A stretch of DNA of 64,000 bases from Spectribacter hydrogenoxidans (GTDB lineage Bacteria > Pseudomonadota > Gammaproteobacteria > Nevskiales > Salinisphaeraceae), in NCBI RefSeq assembly GCF_031846275.1, contig NZ_JAVRIB010000016.1:7918-71917 (forward strand), written 5' to 3'. The notes below the pieces were generated by a model, which made no database searches, was not told the origin of the DNA, and was given only the letters and a program-made list of their open reading frames with translations. Made by a program: the position numbers and the translations under genes. How positions within the stretch are numbered: position 1 is the first letter of the stretch; each line of letters starts with the position of its first letter. Shown here piece by piece: positions 35,608-44,650 of this stretch.

Positions 35608-36687
35608 TCAGTCCGGGAGGTCGTCCAGGGCATTGTTGTCCAGCGCCTGCAGCGCCGCCCCGGTAATCATGTGCATGAACAGGCGGTCACCGCGGTCGGT
35701 GCGTTTGACGATCATGGTCGCGGTCATGGCCACGGCGATCTGGGCAAAGCTGTAGTGGGCATAATCGCGCAACAGGTGATCGAAGCTGTAGTCCGTGACC
35801 CCGTGGTGCACCAGCTGATCGTGATACGCCTGCAGCAGTGGCCGTTCATTGGCTCGGCGGGTCTCCCGATCGAATATCGCGCCCAGGAAGTAGGCCGGAT
35901 CCATGCCGGTGCCGAGGAAGTTGCTGGTCTGCCAGTCCACCACGGCGACCCGCCCGTCCGCCCCGCCGAACAGCATGTTGTCGGGACGGAAGTCGTTGTG
36001 GGAAAAGCATTTCGGAAAGTCACGCGGCCGATTCCACCAGGCATGGTTGCGCACGAACTTTGCGCACACATCCATCACTTCCGGACTCAACTGACCGTCA
36101 TAGGTCTTGCGCACGTGGTCCCAGGACTGTTCGATCAGCTCGGTGGTGTAGAAGCCCTGGGCGCCTTCCGGCACGTAGCACCAGTCCTGATTCATCAGTT
36201 CCCGGTCGTTCCAGAAAGCAGCATGCAGAAGGGCCGCTTCCACCAGGGCCTTGCGGGCCTCTTCGACGCTGCAGCCGCGCATCTGGTCGCCGCACCAGGC
36301 CGGGGCGAGATCCTCCAGCAGCAGGACGAAATCGTTGTCGTCGTCGAGTTCGGCGACATACACGTCCGGCGTGCGAATGTCGGTCTGGTGGGCCAGTTCC
36401 CGATAGAACATGAGTTCGGAGCGGTAAAACCCCATGTTCTTGCCGCTGTCGGCCGCCGTCTTGTCCGCCGACGGGAACTTGCCGACCAGCGAGGCCGGCG
36501 CCGCCGGCGGCGGGGTGCCACGGTAATGGATGAAATAGCGGCGGGTTTCACCCAGCTGACCGGTGCCGACAGCTTCCATGTCCAGGGAGGCCACCGTGGC
36601 GTCGATACCGTTGCGGTGCAGGGCAGCAGTCATCCATTCGGGCGTCACCTCCTCGGGGGAGACGATGGGCAGGACTTCGGCGAGCAT
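35608..36687 (-). CDS. Phosphotransferase of the APH / ecdysteroid-kinase-like superfamily
   Basis: 359 residues. The kinase core shows the catalytic motif CFSHNDFRPDNMLF (Brenner motif) and the metal-binding VAVVDWQTSNFLG. The N-terminal lobe has SLVGKFPSAD. Members phosphorylate small molecules such as aminoglycosides, choline or ecdysteroids. In a catabolic operon the target is more likely a hydroxylated substrate than an antibiotic. AGGAGAG precedes the ATG. 27 bp downstream of the CMD gene. Confidence 0.78.
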   Translation of the reverse strand: MLAEVLPIVSPEEVTPEWMTAALHRNGIDATVASLDMEAVGTGQLGETRRYFIHYRGTPPPAAPASLVGKFPSADKTAADSGKNMGFYRSELMFYRELAHQTDIRTPDVYVAELDDDNDFVLLLEDLAPAWCGDQMRGCSVEEARKALVEAALLHAAFWNDRELMNQDWCYVPEGAQGFYTTELIEQSWDHVRKTYDGQLSPEVMDVCAKFVRNHAWWNRPRDFPKCFSHNDFRPDNMLFGGADGRVAVVDWQTSNFLGTGMDPAYFLGAIFDRETRRANERPLLQAYHDQLVHHGVTDYSFDHLLRDYAHYSFAQIAVAMTATMIVKRTDRGDRLFMHMITGAALQALDNNALDDLPD

Positions 36688-36714
36688 GCGGACTCTCCTG
36701 TTTAGTGGTACAGC

Positions 36715-37284
36715 TCAGCCGGTTGCGGTCTTCTGCTGATTCGCGGTGTCCGGCAGGGGGCAGGCATCGTCGACGATCTGCGCGACCTTGAGGATCCTGC
36801 CCAGGCCCAGGGCCATGGCACACCACAGGAGCAGTTCCGTGACCTGCTCATCGCTGAAGTGTTGCTTGAGTTCCTCGAAATGGCTGTCGGTAATGGCGTG
36901 ATGGTTATCGCCGAAGGCAGCGGCAAAGCGCACGACGGCGCGCTCCTGGTCATTGAGGTTCGACGCATCGATGCCTGGTATGGCGGCCACGTCATCCTCG
37001 CTTACATCCGGTGTGTAGCGTACCGCCAGGCACAGCGGGCACTGGGTTCCCTGGGCGATTGCCAGCCGGGCGAGCTCGGTGAGCCTCGGTCCCAGCTTGT
37101 TGTCGAACCAGATACCGAAGTAGTAGGGAAAGAAGCGTTCGGCATGTTCCGGCACGTTGCCGAGCAGGCCCATGTAGCGTTCGAAGTGGGGCATGAACTC
37201 CGCATCCACACGCGGATACAGGTCGTCTGCAATCTCGCGCATGTAGGGGGAGAGCTCTTCCTTGGAAAGGGCGTTGACCAGCAT
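36715..37284 (-). CDS. Carboxymuconolactone decarboxylase (CMD/AhpD-like) family protein
   Basis: 189 residues from the ATG at 37284, which has an excellent ribosome site (CGAGGAGAA); the frame is open far upstream but without coding character. The CMD core has ELARLAIAQGTQCPLCLAVRY with a CPLC thiol motif and the helical segment after it. CMD proteins with CxxC often act as alkylhydroperoxidase-like or gamma-carboxymuconolactone enzymes. First gene of the operon with kinase, VOC and GST, divergent from an AraC regulator. Confidence 0.78.
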   Translation of the reverse strand: MLVNALSKEELSPYMREIADDLYPRVDAEFMPHFERYMGLLGNVPEHAERFFPYYFGIWFDNKLGPRLTELARLAIAQGTQCPLCLAVRYTPDVSEDDVAAIPGIDASNLNDQERAVVRFAAAFGDNHHAITDSHFEELKQHFSDEQVTELLLWCAMALGLGRILKVAQIVDDACPLPDTANQQKTATG

Positions 37285-37465
37285 GGTTTTCTCCTCGTTG
37301 ATCGGATTTCCGATGGGATGCCGCGGGTCGCGGCCTGACTGCAACATAGCCGTTCCTGTCCGCTCGGGCATGGCAATAAGCGACATGACATCTGGCCAGA
37401 ACTGACCTGATTCCGGCGTGCACCGACGGCCACCTTGCATCCCGGTCGGCTTGCCGCATAATGAT

Positions 37466-37495
37466 GCGGACCGTAGCGTGCATGCTGCGGTCCGT
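37466..37495. promoter_or_regulatory. 30-bp near-perfect palindrome between araC-type gene and CMD operon
   Basis: Half-sites GCGGACCGTAGCGTG and CATGCTGCGGTCCGT pair at 12 of 15 positions. It lies in the 289-bp divergent gap, about 80 bp from the regulator start and 180 bp from the CMD start. A CATAAT box at 37457-37462 is adjacent. Probable operator; AraC proteins usually favour direct repeats, so another regulator could bind it. Confidence 0.6.
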
Positions 37496-37573
37496 AATGA
37501 CCGGGGGCAAAAGGTGACGACGATGCACGTCCGCAGGCGTGCACGAACGCCTCGATGCGGCATGGAGGAGTCT

Positions 37574-38575
37574 ATGGAACCGCGTATGCCGTCCCTCGTC
37601 GCGCGCTGGCACGACGCCGACGCCTGGAGTACCACGTGTGTCGCACCCCACCGCCAGTTCGACTACTGGCGCGAGTTCGTGGCCGACGCCCACATGCGCT
37701 GGCGTATTCCCCCGATTCGCTGTGATCGCTTTCCGGCATTCATCCGCCAGGGGCGCTTCGAGGGCTTCCGCGTTACCCACCTCACGGCCGGGCAGGGCGA
37801 CATCGTGGGCAAGCGCGGCAGAAGCGAGATCGCCAGGGATGATGAGGCCCTCTACAACCTCATCTATATCGCGGAAGGCTCGATTTCCCTGGTCATGAAT
37901 GATCGTGAAGCCGCGCTGACACCCGGTAGCTTCGCCCTCTGGGACACCACACGTCCGATGACCTTCGTGACGGGCAGTGGTCTGCGCCAGATCACCTTCG
38001 GGGTGCCGCAGGAAAGGCTGCGACAGGCCCTGCCCCGGGTCGATGATTTCGTCGGCAAGCGCATCGACGCTGACGGAGGCGTCAGCCGTCTGCTTGTCGA
38101 TCACATTCTTGCGCTGGATGCCCGCTTCGGGGAGCTGGCGCGCAGCGATGCCAGCCACGTGCTCGATGCCACGACAGAGCTCCTGGCGGCGACGTTGAGT
38201 GCCTCGCTACCGAGACCGGACCGGGACCGGGCGAGCCTCATGTTTCTGCAGCGCGTCATGGATGACATCACGCGCCATCTGGATGATCCCGACCTGGATA
38301 CCCGCAGTATTGCCGCACACAACCACATCAGCGAGCGTCACCTGCACCGGCTGTTCGCCCGCGCGGGTACAACCCCCGCTGGATGGATTCGCCAACAGCG
38401 GCTCGAACGCTGCCGGCGAGACCTGTCCAGCCGCGGTGAGCGTTGCGAGAGCGTCACCGATATCGCCCTGAGGTGGGGGTTCCGGGATTCCGGTACCTTC
38501 AGCAAGATCTTCCGGCGAGCCTACGGCGTCAGCCCCAGCGCTCTGGCTGTCGACGACTCGACACAGCCAGACTGA
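37574..38575 (+). CDS. AraC-family transcriptional regulator
   Basis: 333 residues from ATG 37574 (alternative ATG 37562). The N-terminal AraC-binding-like domain (about 1-200) has FDYWREFVADAHMRW and YNLIYIAEGSISLVM. The C-terminal double helix-turn-helix contains DTRSIAAHNHISERHLHRLF and VTDIALRWGFRDSGTFSKIF. Transcribed opposite the CMD operon, which it probably controls in response to its substrate. Ends in a shared hairpin terminator with the DUF1329 gene. Confidence 0.88.
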   Translation: MEPRMPSLVARWHDADAWSTTCVAPHRQFDYWREFVADAHMRWRIPPIRCDRFPAFIRQGRFEGFRVTHLTAGQGDIVGKRGRSEIARDDEALYNLIYIAEGSISLVMNDREAALTPGSFALWDTTRPMTFVTGSGLRQITFGVPQERLRQALPRVDDFVGKRIDADGGVSRLLVDHILALDARFGELARSDASHVLDATTELLAATLSASLPRPDRDRASLMFLQRVMDDITRHLDDPDLDTRSIAAHNHISERHLHRLFARAGTTPAGWIRQQRLERCRRDLSSRGERCESVTDIALRWGFRDSGTFSKIFRRAYGVSPSALAVDDSTQPD

Positions 38576-38588
38576 GCGAGGGGAAGCC

Positions 38589-38624
38589 GGCCCGGTCGAA
38601 GGCATCGATACTTCGAACCGGGCC
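38589..38624. terminator. Bidirectional hairpin terminator
   Basis: GGCCCGGTCGAAG pairs with CTTCGAACCGGGCC (one bulge) around a 9-nt loop, between the convergent AraC-type and DUF1329 genes. TTGTCTT follows on the plus strand. Confidence 0.7.
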
Positions 38625-38641
38625 TTGTCTTCAGCGTAACC

Positions 38642-40015
38642 CTAGGCGCCGAGGCGACGCATGGCCTGGGTGGTCAGGTACTTGTCGTAGGCGGTATCGC
38701 CATCGGTACCCCATTCCGACTTGTAGCCACCGGTGACTTCCTTGGCCTGATGGAAGCGGCTCATGCGACCCGACTGGATGTCGTGGCTGGTGACATACGC
38801 CCAGCTCCAGGGGGTGTGGCCTTCCGGGGTCTTCATGCCTTCGTACTTCGCGTACCCGGCGTCCCAGTTCTTCCACACCTTGCCCTTGCGGTCGTAATCG
38901 ACGCTGAGCACGTGGGTGAAGTTGCGGGCGTCGAACCAGGTCCGGCGCTTGCCGACCGGGGAACGCGGATAGCCAGTAGGTTCGAGGTCGACCACGATGG
39001 TTTCCGGCACCAGTTCGCGGACACTGTCCCAGTAGGTCTTGCCCTGCGGCCCGCCGTGCACGCCCGGCTCCCAGTTGGGATCGTCCTTGGCCCAGGCACC
39101 GCGGGCGGCACCCAGCATGGGCTTGCGCTCGACGATCTTGTGGTTGCCCCAGGTGGCCAGCGGATCGCCGGCGGCCCAGGCGTTGGACAGGAACACGGTA
39201 ATGCCCGGCACCAGCGGCTCGAAGCGCTGGTTGGTCGGATATTCACGCACGCGCTTGAACGCCGGGAGATAGCCGATCAGGCCCGGAAACTGGCGCTGGT
39301 CGTACGGCCAGGTGTTCAGGAACGAGGTGCCGGACTGCTCGTTGGGTGCGGTGAAGAACACCGACTGGTAACGCAGCATGTCGGTTTCACCGTTCCAGCT
39401 GGTGTCGTCGGGCCGCGCGTTGACCTGCAATTCGGCCCAGACGAAGTCGTACTGATACTGCAACTCGCCGTCGGGACCCAGATCCCAGTCACGCACGCCG
39501 TACTGCTGGTAGTTGTGCCGCCCCCAGCTCAGGTTGATGTTGGCCTGGGCCTGGTAGCCGTCATCCGGCTCCACGAAGGGCAGGCCACCGCGCAGCGGGT
39601 TACCCTTTTTCTGATCCCAGACGTTGCCGTCGCTATCGACCATGGCCCGACCCTGATTGCGCAGGGTGGCTTCCAGGAACGGATCCTCGAACAGGTCGGT
39701 CATGTCCGTGGTGGTTTCCTGGATCTTGATCCGGCGGCCGTCCTCGCGGATTTCGATTACCTCGATCGGGTCGAGCAGATGTTCGACGTGTTCGAGGTTG
39801 TCGGCGGTGATCACGTCACCGGGCTTGATCTTGCCCTTGGTATGGGCCTCGATGGAGGTCAGCTCCTCCGGGTAGGCCATCTTGATGTCGGGCGTGTCGG
39901 CCTTGGTGATCATGGGCCAGAGGCTCGTCAGGACGCCGGCCGAACCGATGCCCTTGGCAGCTTTTTCCATGAGCATCCGGCGACCGTAATCGAAGTCGTA
40001 CTTTCTGATGTGCAT
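38642..40015 (-). CDS. DUF1329-domain protein
   Basis: 457 residues from ATG 40015, preceded by AGGAGGAG. DUF1329 features include PGDVITADNLEHVEHLLDP, GLPFVEPDDGYQAQANINLSWG and YDFVWAELQVNAR. These proteins are often found with hydrophobic-substrate catabolism genes and are thought to act in the envelope, but function is unproven. The N-terminus has a weakly hydrophobic segment (about 20-40) rather than a clear signal peptide. Divergent from the AraC-LuxR regulator, which probably controls it. No DUF1302 partner is seen. Confidence 0.8.
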   Translation of the reverse strand: MHIRKYDFDYGRRMLMEKAAKGIGSAGVLTSLWPMITKADTPDIKMAYPEELTSIEAHTKGKIKPGDVITADNLEHVEHLLDPIEVIEIREDGRRIKIQETTTDMTDLFEDPFLEATLRNQGRAMVDSDGNVWDQKKGNPLRGGLPFVEPDDGYQAQANINLSWGRHNYQQYGVRDWDLGPDGELQYQYDFVWAELQVNARPDDTSWNGETDMLRYQSVFFTAPNEQSGTSFLNTWPYDQRQFPGLIGYLPAFKRVREYPTNQRFEPLVPGITVFLSNAWAAGDPLATWGNHKIVERKPMLGAARGAWAKDDPNWEPGVHGGPQGKTYWDSVRELVPETIVVDLEPTGYPRSPVGKRRTWFDARNFTHVLSVDYDRKGKVWKNWDAGYAKYEGMKTPEGHTPWSWAYVTSHDIQSGRMSRFHQAKEVTGGYKSEWGTDGDTAYDKYLTTQAMRRLGA

Positions 40016-40109
40016 TGCTTGGCTCCTCCTGCAAATCCGCATCAAGCAGTTGATGTACTCTTACCACCCGAAAAGGTAGCGGGGCGGAGGCTGCCGCGCT
40101 TGCCGTTGT

Positions 40110-40152
40110 GTGCACCAAGGTTGCGTTTTCGTGCACGGGTAGCGTTGCGTTT
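40110..40152. promoter_or_regulatory. Paired direct repeats upstream of the AraC-LuxR regulator
   Basis: GTGCAC then GTTGCGTTT occurs at 40110-40128 and again at 40131-40152; the inner spacers are 4 and 7 nt. The GTGCAC boxes start 21 bp apart, two helical turns, as is common for AraC-type sites. Lies in the 163-bp gap between the divergent DUF1329 and regulator genes. Confidence 0.6.
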
Positions 40153-40178
40153 GCAGCACAGACCGGGGAACCATTGCC

Positions 40179-41474
40179 ATGGATATCACGACAGATCTGC
40201 CATCCAGGGACTTCCAGGCGGCGAGACGCCGCTTCCGTGAGTTTGCGCCGTTCAAGGATTTCGTGAACGCCACATTTCCGTGGCTTGAATTCAAGACCAG
40301 CTGGCGGCGGGACTTCGTCGCCGATGCCGTCGGTTATGCGGGTCAACAGCATCTGATCATGCAGCTTCAGACCCCGGCCGTTCATGTGCAGCGGCCGCGC
40401 CGGCGCGCCGAGTCGGATCAGGTCGGCCACATCAAGTTCTTCTGGCAGCTGTCCGGTATGACGGCACTGGAGCAGGGCGGACAAGAGGTAGTCATGAGGC
40501 CCGGGGATACCACGGTCTGCGACACGGCTCGAGCTTATCGGCTGCGGGTAGCCGATCATGCCCGTTTTGCAGTGCTCTTGTTGCCCTATGACAGCTATCC
40601 GGACTGGTTCCGGACCGCTGAGCGCCTGGTTGCCACGCGCCTTACCGAACGCGCGACTACGCGTGCCGCGCTCTGTGCGCTGATGTCACTCATGCAGAGT
40701 ACAGCCGCCGGTGATGACGATTGCGTGGAAGACGTCGTCTTGCCGGTGCAATCCATGCTCTGCAACTCGCTTGAGCGCATGGCCGGCAGGCCCCGGCACG
40801 GTGCCCCGGAAGGCCGATCCCTGTTACAGCGCGTACAAGCCCATATCGATCGCAATTTGCACGATCCCGGACTGTCACCCGGAGAACTGGCCCGGGCAGT
40901 GAATCTATCGCGCCGGGGCCTGTATCTGGCGCTGAAGCGGCACGGCCTCACGCCGGCTCGTCTGATTACGGATACCCGACTGGCACGCTGTCGTCAGGCG
41001 CTTGCTGATCCCGCCCGACAAGCCAGGACCATCACCGATATTGCGTTCGAATACGGTTTTGCCGACGCAGCGCGATTCAGCCATATCTTCCGGGCATGCC
41101 ACGGCATGCCGCCCCGCGAATGGCGTCATCGCGTCCTGGCAGATGAACAGTTCAACGCCGCCGGACGGGATGCCGTGGCACCAGGTGGCAACGCGATGCG
41201 AACGGTGGGGTCTGCCGGCACCGCGGCGTCTGCGTCCCCCACGGCCGTTTTCACCCGGCGTGAGCGTCAGATCCTGACGCATCTGCCGGAATGTGGCAGC
41301 AATGCCGATGTCGCGCGTTCCTTGAGCGTGTCGGAAAACACGGTCAAGTTTCACCTCAAGAGCATTTATCGCAAGCTCGGTGTCAGTGGCCGCTTGCCCG
41401 CCATACGAGCTGCCGGAGCCCTCGGACTGCTGGACTTCTCGCAAACGCCGATGCACGCGAGAAGCGATTTATAG
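40179..41474 (+). CDS. Fusion regulator: AraC domain plus C-terminal LuxR-type HTH
   Basis: 431 residues. An N-terminal AraC-binding-like sensor domain (about 1-200), then an AraC double HTH (about 214-318) with LSPGELARAVNLSRRGLYLALKRHG and ITDIAFEYGFADAARFSHIF. After a low-complexity linker (about 325-355) comes a LuxR/GerE HTH (about 358-420) with FTRRERQILTHLPECGSNAD and SENTVKFHLKSIYRKLGV. Both DNA-binding units look intact. Two different DNA-binding folds in one chain is unusual. Its stop overlaps that of the convergent fadH gene by 6 nt. Confidence 0.87.
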   Translation: MDITTDLPSRDFQAARRRFREFAPFKDFVNATFPWLEFKTSWRRDFVADAVGYAGQQHLIMQLQTPAVHVQRPRRRAESDQVGHIKFFWQLSGMTALEQGGQEVVMRPGDTTVCDTARAYRLRVADHARFAVLLLPYDSYPDWFRTAERLVATRLTERATTRAALCALMSLMQSTAAGDDDCVEDVVLPVQSMLCNSLERMAGRPRHGAPEGRSLLQRVQAHIDRNLHDPGLSPGELARAVNLSRRGLYLALKRHGLTPARLITDTRLARCRQALADPARQARTITDIAFEYGFADAARFSHIFRACHGMPPREWRHRVLADEQFNAAGRDAVAPGGNAMRTVGSAGTAASASPTAVFTRRERQILTHLPECGSNADVARSLSVSENTVKFHLKSIYRKLGVSGRLPAIRAAGALGLLDFSQTPMHARSDL

Positions 41475-43505
41475 ACCGGCCGCCAGTTCGCTGGCCTCCC
41501 GAATCGCCCGTTTGGCATCCAGTTCCGTAGCCAGCCGGGCGCCGCCGATGACATGCGGCTTGAAACCGCTTTCGGTCAGCGCATCAGCGAGTTGATGACG
41601 GGGCTCCTGCCCGGTGCAGGTAACCACGTTATCCACTGCCAGACACCGGGTTTCGCCGTTGCACACGATGGTCAGGCCCCGGTCGTCGATGCCTTGATAC
41701 TCGACCCCGGACAGCATCGTCACGCCTTTATGCTGCAGCGAGGCCCGATGCGCCCAGCCGCTGGTCTTACCCAGCTTGCGGCCGGGCTTGTCGTCGGTGC
41801 GCTGGCACAGGAAGATTTCGCGCGGCGAGGGTGTCGGCTGCGGCTTGCCGACGGCACCGCGGCTGTTCAGCGACACATCCACGCCCCATTCCGCATTGAA
41901 CAACTCGGCATCCATCGCCGGCGAGCGGTCATGGGTGAGAAACTCACTCACATCGAAACCGATCCCGCCGGCACCCACCACGGCCACCCGCGGGCCGATA
42001 TCGGCGCCATTCAGCAGCACATCGACGTAACTGCGAACCATCGGGTGGTCGATACCCTTGATCGGCGGCGTCCGGGGCGTCACCCCCGTGGCCACGATCA
42101 CCTCGTCGTAACCCGCCCCGGCCAGACGTGCCGCGATCGCCGGCTGCTTCAGCCGCAGATCCACGCCTGTCAGTTCGATCCGGCGGGCGTAGTAACGCAG
42201 CGTTTCGTGGAATTCCTCCTTGCCGGGAATACGCTTGGCCATGTTGAACTGGCCGCCGATCTCGCTACTGGCTTCAAACAGCGTCACCTTGTGACCGCGT
42301 TCGGCCAGTACCGTGGCCGCGGCCAGTCCGGCCGGCCCGGCACCCACCACGGCGATGCGTTTCGGTGTTTCGGCCGGCGTGTAGACCAGTTCCGTTTCCC
42401 GGCAGGCCCGGGGGTTTACCAGGCAGCTGGCATGCTTCCATTTGAAGGTGTGATCCAGGCAGGCCTGATTGCAGGCGATGCAGGTGTTGATCTCGTCGGC
42501 CCGGTTGTCCGCCGACTTGCGCACGAACTCGGCGTCGGCCAGGAACGGCCGGGCCATCGACACCATGTCCGCCACCCCGTCGGCCAGCAGGCCCTCGGCC
42601 ACCTCCGGCGCATTGATGCGGTTGGTGGTACACAGCGGAATCGCGACCTCGTCCCTGAGCCGCCGGGTGATCCACGCGAACCCGGCCCGGGGCACCCGGG
42701 TAACGATGGTGGGAATGCGGGCCTCGTGCCAGCCGATGCCGGTATTGATGATCGTGGCGCCGGCGGCTTCCACCTTTTTCGCCAGTGACACGATTTCTTC
42801 CCAGGTCTGGCCGTCCTCGACCAGATCCAGCATCGACAGCCGGTAGATCAGAATGAAATCCGGGCCCACCGCCTCGCGGATGCGGGAGACGATCTCCACC
42901 GCCAGCCGCTGCCGGTTCTCGGCACTGCCGCCCCAGTCGTCGGTGCGCTGATTCGTGCGCGGCGCCAGGAACTGGTTGATCAGGTACCCCTCGGAGCCCA
43001 TTACCTCGACGCCGTCATAGCCGGCATCACGCGCGAGCACCGCGGACCGGGCGTAATCGCCGATCGTCTGCTCGATCCCGCTTGCGGTGAGGGCCTTCGG
43101 TGTAAAGGGGGAAATGGGCGACTTCTTCCCCGAGGCCGACACCACGAACGGGTGATACCCGTAGCGCCCGGCGTGCAGAATCTGCATGCAGATCTTCCCG
43201 CCCTCGGCGTGCACCGCCCGGGTGATCTTGCGATGCGGCCAGACATGCCGGCGCTTCGACATCTCGCCGGCCAGCGGTGATACCCAACCCGCCCGGTTGG
43301 GTGCGATGCCGCCGGTGACGATCAGCCCCACACCGCCCGCCGCGCGTTCCGCGAAATAGGCCGCCAGCTTGTCGTAGTGCCAGAAGAAATCCTCCAGCCC
43401 CGTATGCATCGAACCCATGAGTACCCGGTTGCGCAGCGTGGTGAAGCCCAGGTCAAGCGGGGCCAGGAGATTGGGATAGGGCGTTGCGGGCACGGCGGCA
43501 TCCAT
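41469..43505 (-). CDS. fadH: NADH:flavin oxidoreductase, 2,4-dienoyl-CoA reductase (FadH) type
   Basis: 678 residues: an N-terminal TIM-barrel old-yellow-enzyme domain (about 1-370), an Fe-S site with CIACNQACLDH and SCLVNPRAC, then FAD/NAD-binding domains with VVGAGPAGLAAATVLAERGH and VVGAGGIGFDVSEFL. Length and Fe-S pattern match FadH, which reduces 2,4-dienoyl-CoA from unsaturated chains. Related Fe-S flavoenzymes act on other enones or amines, so the substrate is open. Useful for terpene-derived unsaturated CoA esters if the atu pathway operates. Confidence 0.85.
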   Translation of the reverse strand: MDAAVPATPYPNLLAPLDLGFTTLRNRVLMGSMHTGLEDFFWHYDKLAAYFAERAAGGVGLIVTGGIAPNRAGWVSPLAGEMSKRRHVWPHRKITRAVHAEGGKICMQILHAGRYGYHPFVVSASGKKSPISPFTPKALTASGIEQTIGDYARSAVLARDAGYDGVEVMGSEGYLINQFLAPRTNQRTDDWGGSAENRQRLAVEIVSRIREAVGPDFILIYRLSMLDLVEDGQTWEEIVSLAKKVEAAGATIINTGIGWHEARIPTIVTRVPRAGFAWITRRLRDEVAIPLCTTNRINAPEVAEGLLADGVADMVSMARPFLADAEFVRKSADNRADEINTCIACNQACLDHTFKWKHASCLVNPRACRETELVYTPAETPKRIAVVGAGPAGLAAATVLAERGHKVTLFEASSEIGGQFNMAKRIPGKEEFHETLRYYARRIELTGVDLRLKQPAIAARLAGAGYDEVIVATGVTPRTPPIKGIDHPMVRSYVDVLLNGADIGPRVAVVGAGGIGFDVSEFLTHDRSPAMDAELFNAEWGVDVSLNSRGAVGKPQPTPSPREIFLCQRTDDKPGRKLGKTSGWAHRASLQHKGVTMLSGVEYQGIDDRGLTIVCNGETRCLAVDNVVTCTGQEPRHQLADALTESGFKPHVIGGARLATELDAKRAIREASELAAGL

Positions 43506-43595
43506 CGGAATGATTCAGGAATTATACCTTTCCTTTTTTGAGTCGCGCTGGTCGGCACACGAATGGCCTGCCGCGGGTGTCCGGGTTGGGTTTGA

Positions 43596-43675
43596 GGCGG
43601 GATGAATCCCGCCGTACGGTCGGGTGCCTTCGATGGAATCCGGCCGCATCGTGGTAGGGCCGGATTCATCCGGCC
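43596..43675. repeat. REP-like double hairpin, copy C
   Basis: GGCGGGAT and ATCCCGCC around GA (43596-43613), followed by GTAC; then GTAG and GGCCGGAT/ATCCGGCC around TC (43658-43675). Same plan as copies A and D with different arm bases. It lies in the 236-bp gap between fadH and the acyltransferase gene. Confidence 0.8.
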
Positions 43676-43741
43676 TTGCGGGCTCCGGTCAGCCACCGAT
43701 CCGCGCTAGAATTCGCGCTGTTTCGCACCAGAACCCGATCC

Positions 43742-44650
43742 ATGCTCCAGTGGCTGCCCACGCCGATTCTCGGCGCCGTGACCTCGCTGATCCTGCTTAT
43801 CAACCTGCTCGTCTGGATGGTGCCGGTCTATGCACTGATACTGCTCAAGCTTTTTGTTCGCGGCGCCGCGCGGGACCGGGTGTCCCGCTGGATCGCCAGC
43901 GCGGCCCAGCAGTGGGCGGCAATCAACGTCTGGGTCTGGCGCCGGCTGGTGGATATCGACTGGCAGATTCGTGGCGTGTCCGATCTGGACCGCGAGGGGC
44001 AGTATCTGGTGATCGCCAATCACCAGTCCTGGGTGGACATCCCCATGTTGATGGCTGCCTTCGACCGGCGGGCGCCGTTCTTCAAGTTCTTCATCAAGCA
44101 GGAACTGATCTGGGTGCCCATCCTGGGGCTGGTCTGGTGGGGGCTGGATTTCCCGTTCATGAAACGCTACTCCGCGGCCCAGATCGCGAAGAATCCCTCG
44201 TTGCGCGGCAAGGATATTGAAACCACCAAACGCGCCTGCGAAAAGTACCGCAACCAGCCGGTGACCATCCTCAACTTTCTCGAGGGCACCCGTTTCACCG
44301 CCGCCAAGCACCAGCGCCAGGCCTCGCCGTATCCGCAGCTGCTGCGCCCGCGGGCCGGAGGCTTCGCCTTCGCCCTGTCGGCGCTGGGGCCGCGCCTGGA
44401 CGCCATGTTGGACGTGACCATCGTCTATCCGGACGGGGCGCCAAAGGGGCTGTGGCAACTGATGTCCGGACAGATGCGGCGGGTGATTATCGAAGTCCGG
44501 CAGGTACGTATTCCCACGCCGCTGTTCGAGGGCGATTACGCCGGGGATCCGGCTTTCCGGGGCGAACTCAAGAAATGGGTCGACGCCCTGTGGCGGGAGA
44601 AGAATGCCCGCATCGAGGAACTGAAGCAGGAAAGCGGGGCCGCCGGGTGA
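43742..44650 (+). CDS. PlsC-type acyltransferase, YihG-like
   Basis: 302 residues from ATG 43742. A hydrophobic N-terminal segment (about 8-38), then the acyltransferase motifs NHQSWVDIPML (HX4D) and NFLEGTRFT. Likely transfers an acyl chain to a lysophospholipid at the inner membrane. Closest in type to E. coli YihG/YihG-like acyltransferases. The stop overlaps the GTG start of the next gene (GTGA). Confidence 0.86.
   Translation: MLQWLPTPILGAVTSLILLINLLVWMVPVYALILLKLFVRGAARDRVSRWIASAAQQWAAINVWVWRRLVDIDWQIRGVSDLDREGQYLVIANHQSWVDIPMLMAAFDRRAPFFKFFIKQELIWVPILGLVWWGLDFPFMKRYSAAQIAKNPSLRGKDIETTKRACEKYRNQPVTILNFLEGTRFTAAKHQRQASPYPQLLRPRAGGFAFALSALGPRLDAMLDVTIVYPDGAPKGLWQLMSGQMRRVIIEVRQVRIPTPLFEGDYAGDPAFRGELKKWVDALWREKNARIEELKQESGAAG

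Noticed and set aside
37418..37573. Longer N-terminus of the AraC-type regulator
   Set aside because: The extra frame includes the palindrome and has no domain match; good ribosome-site starts occur at 37562 and 37574.
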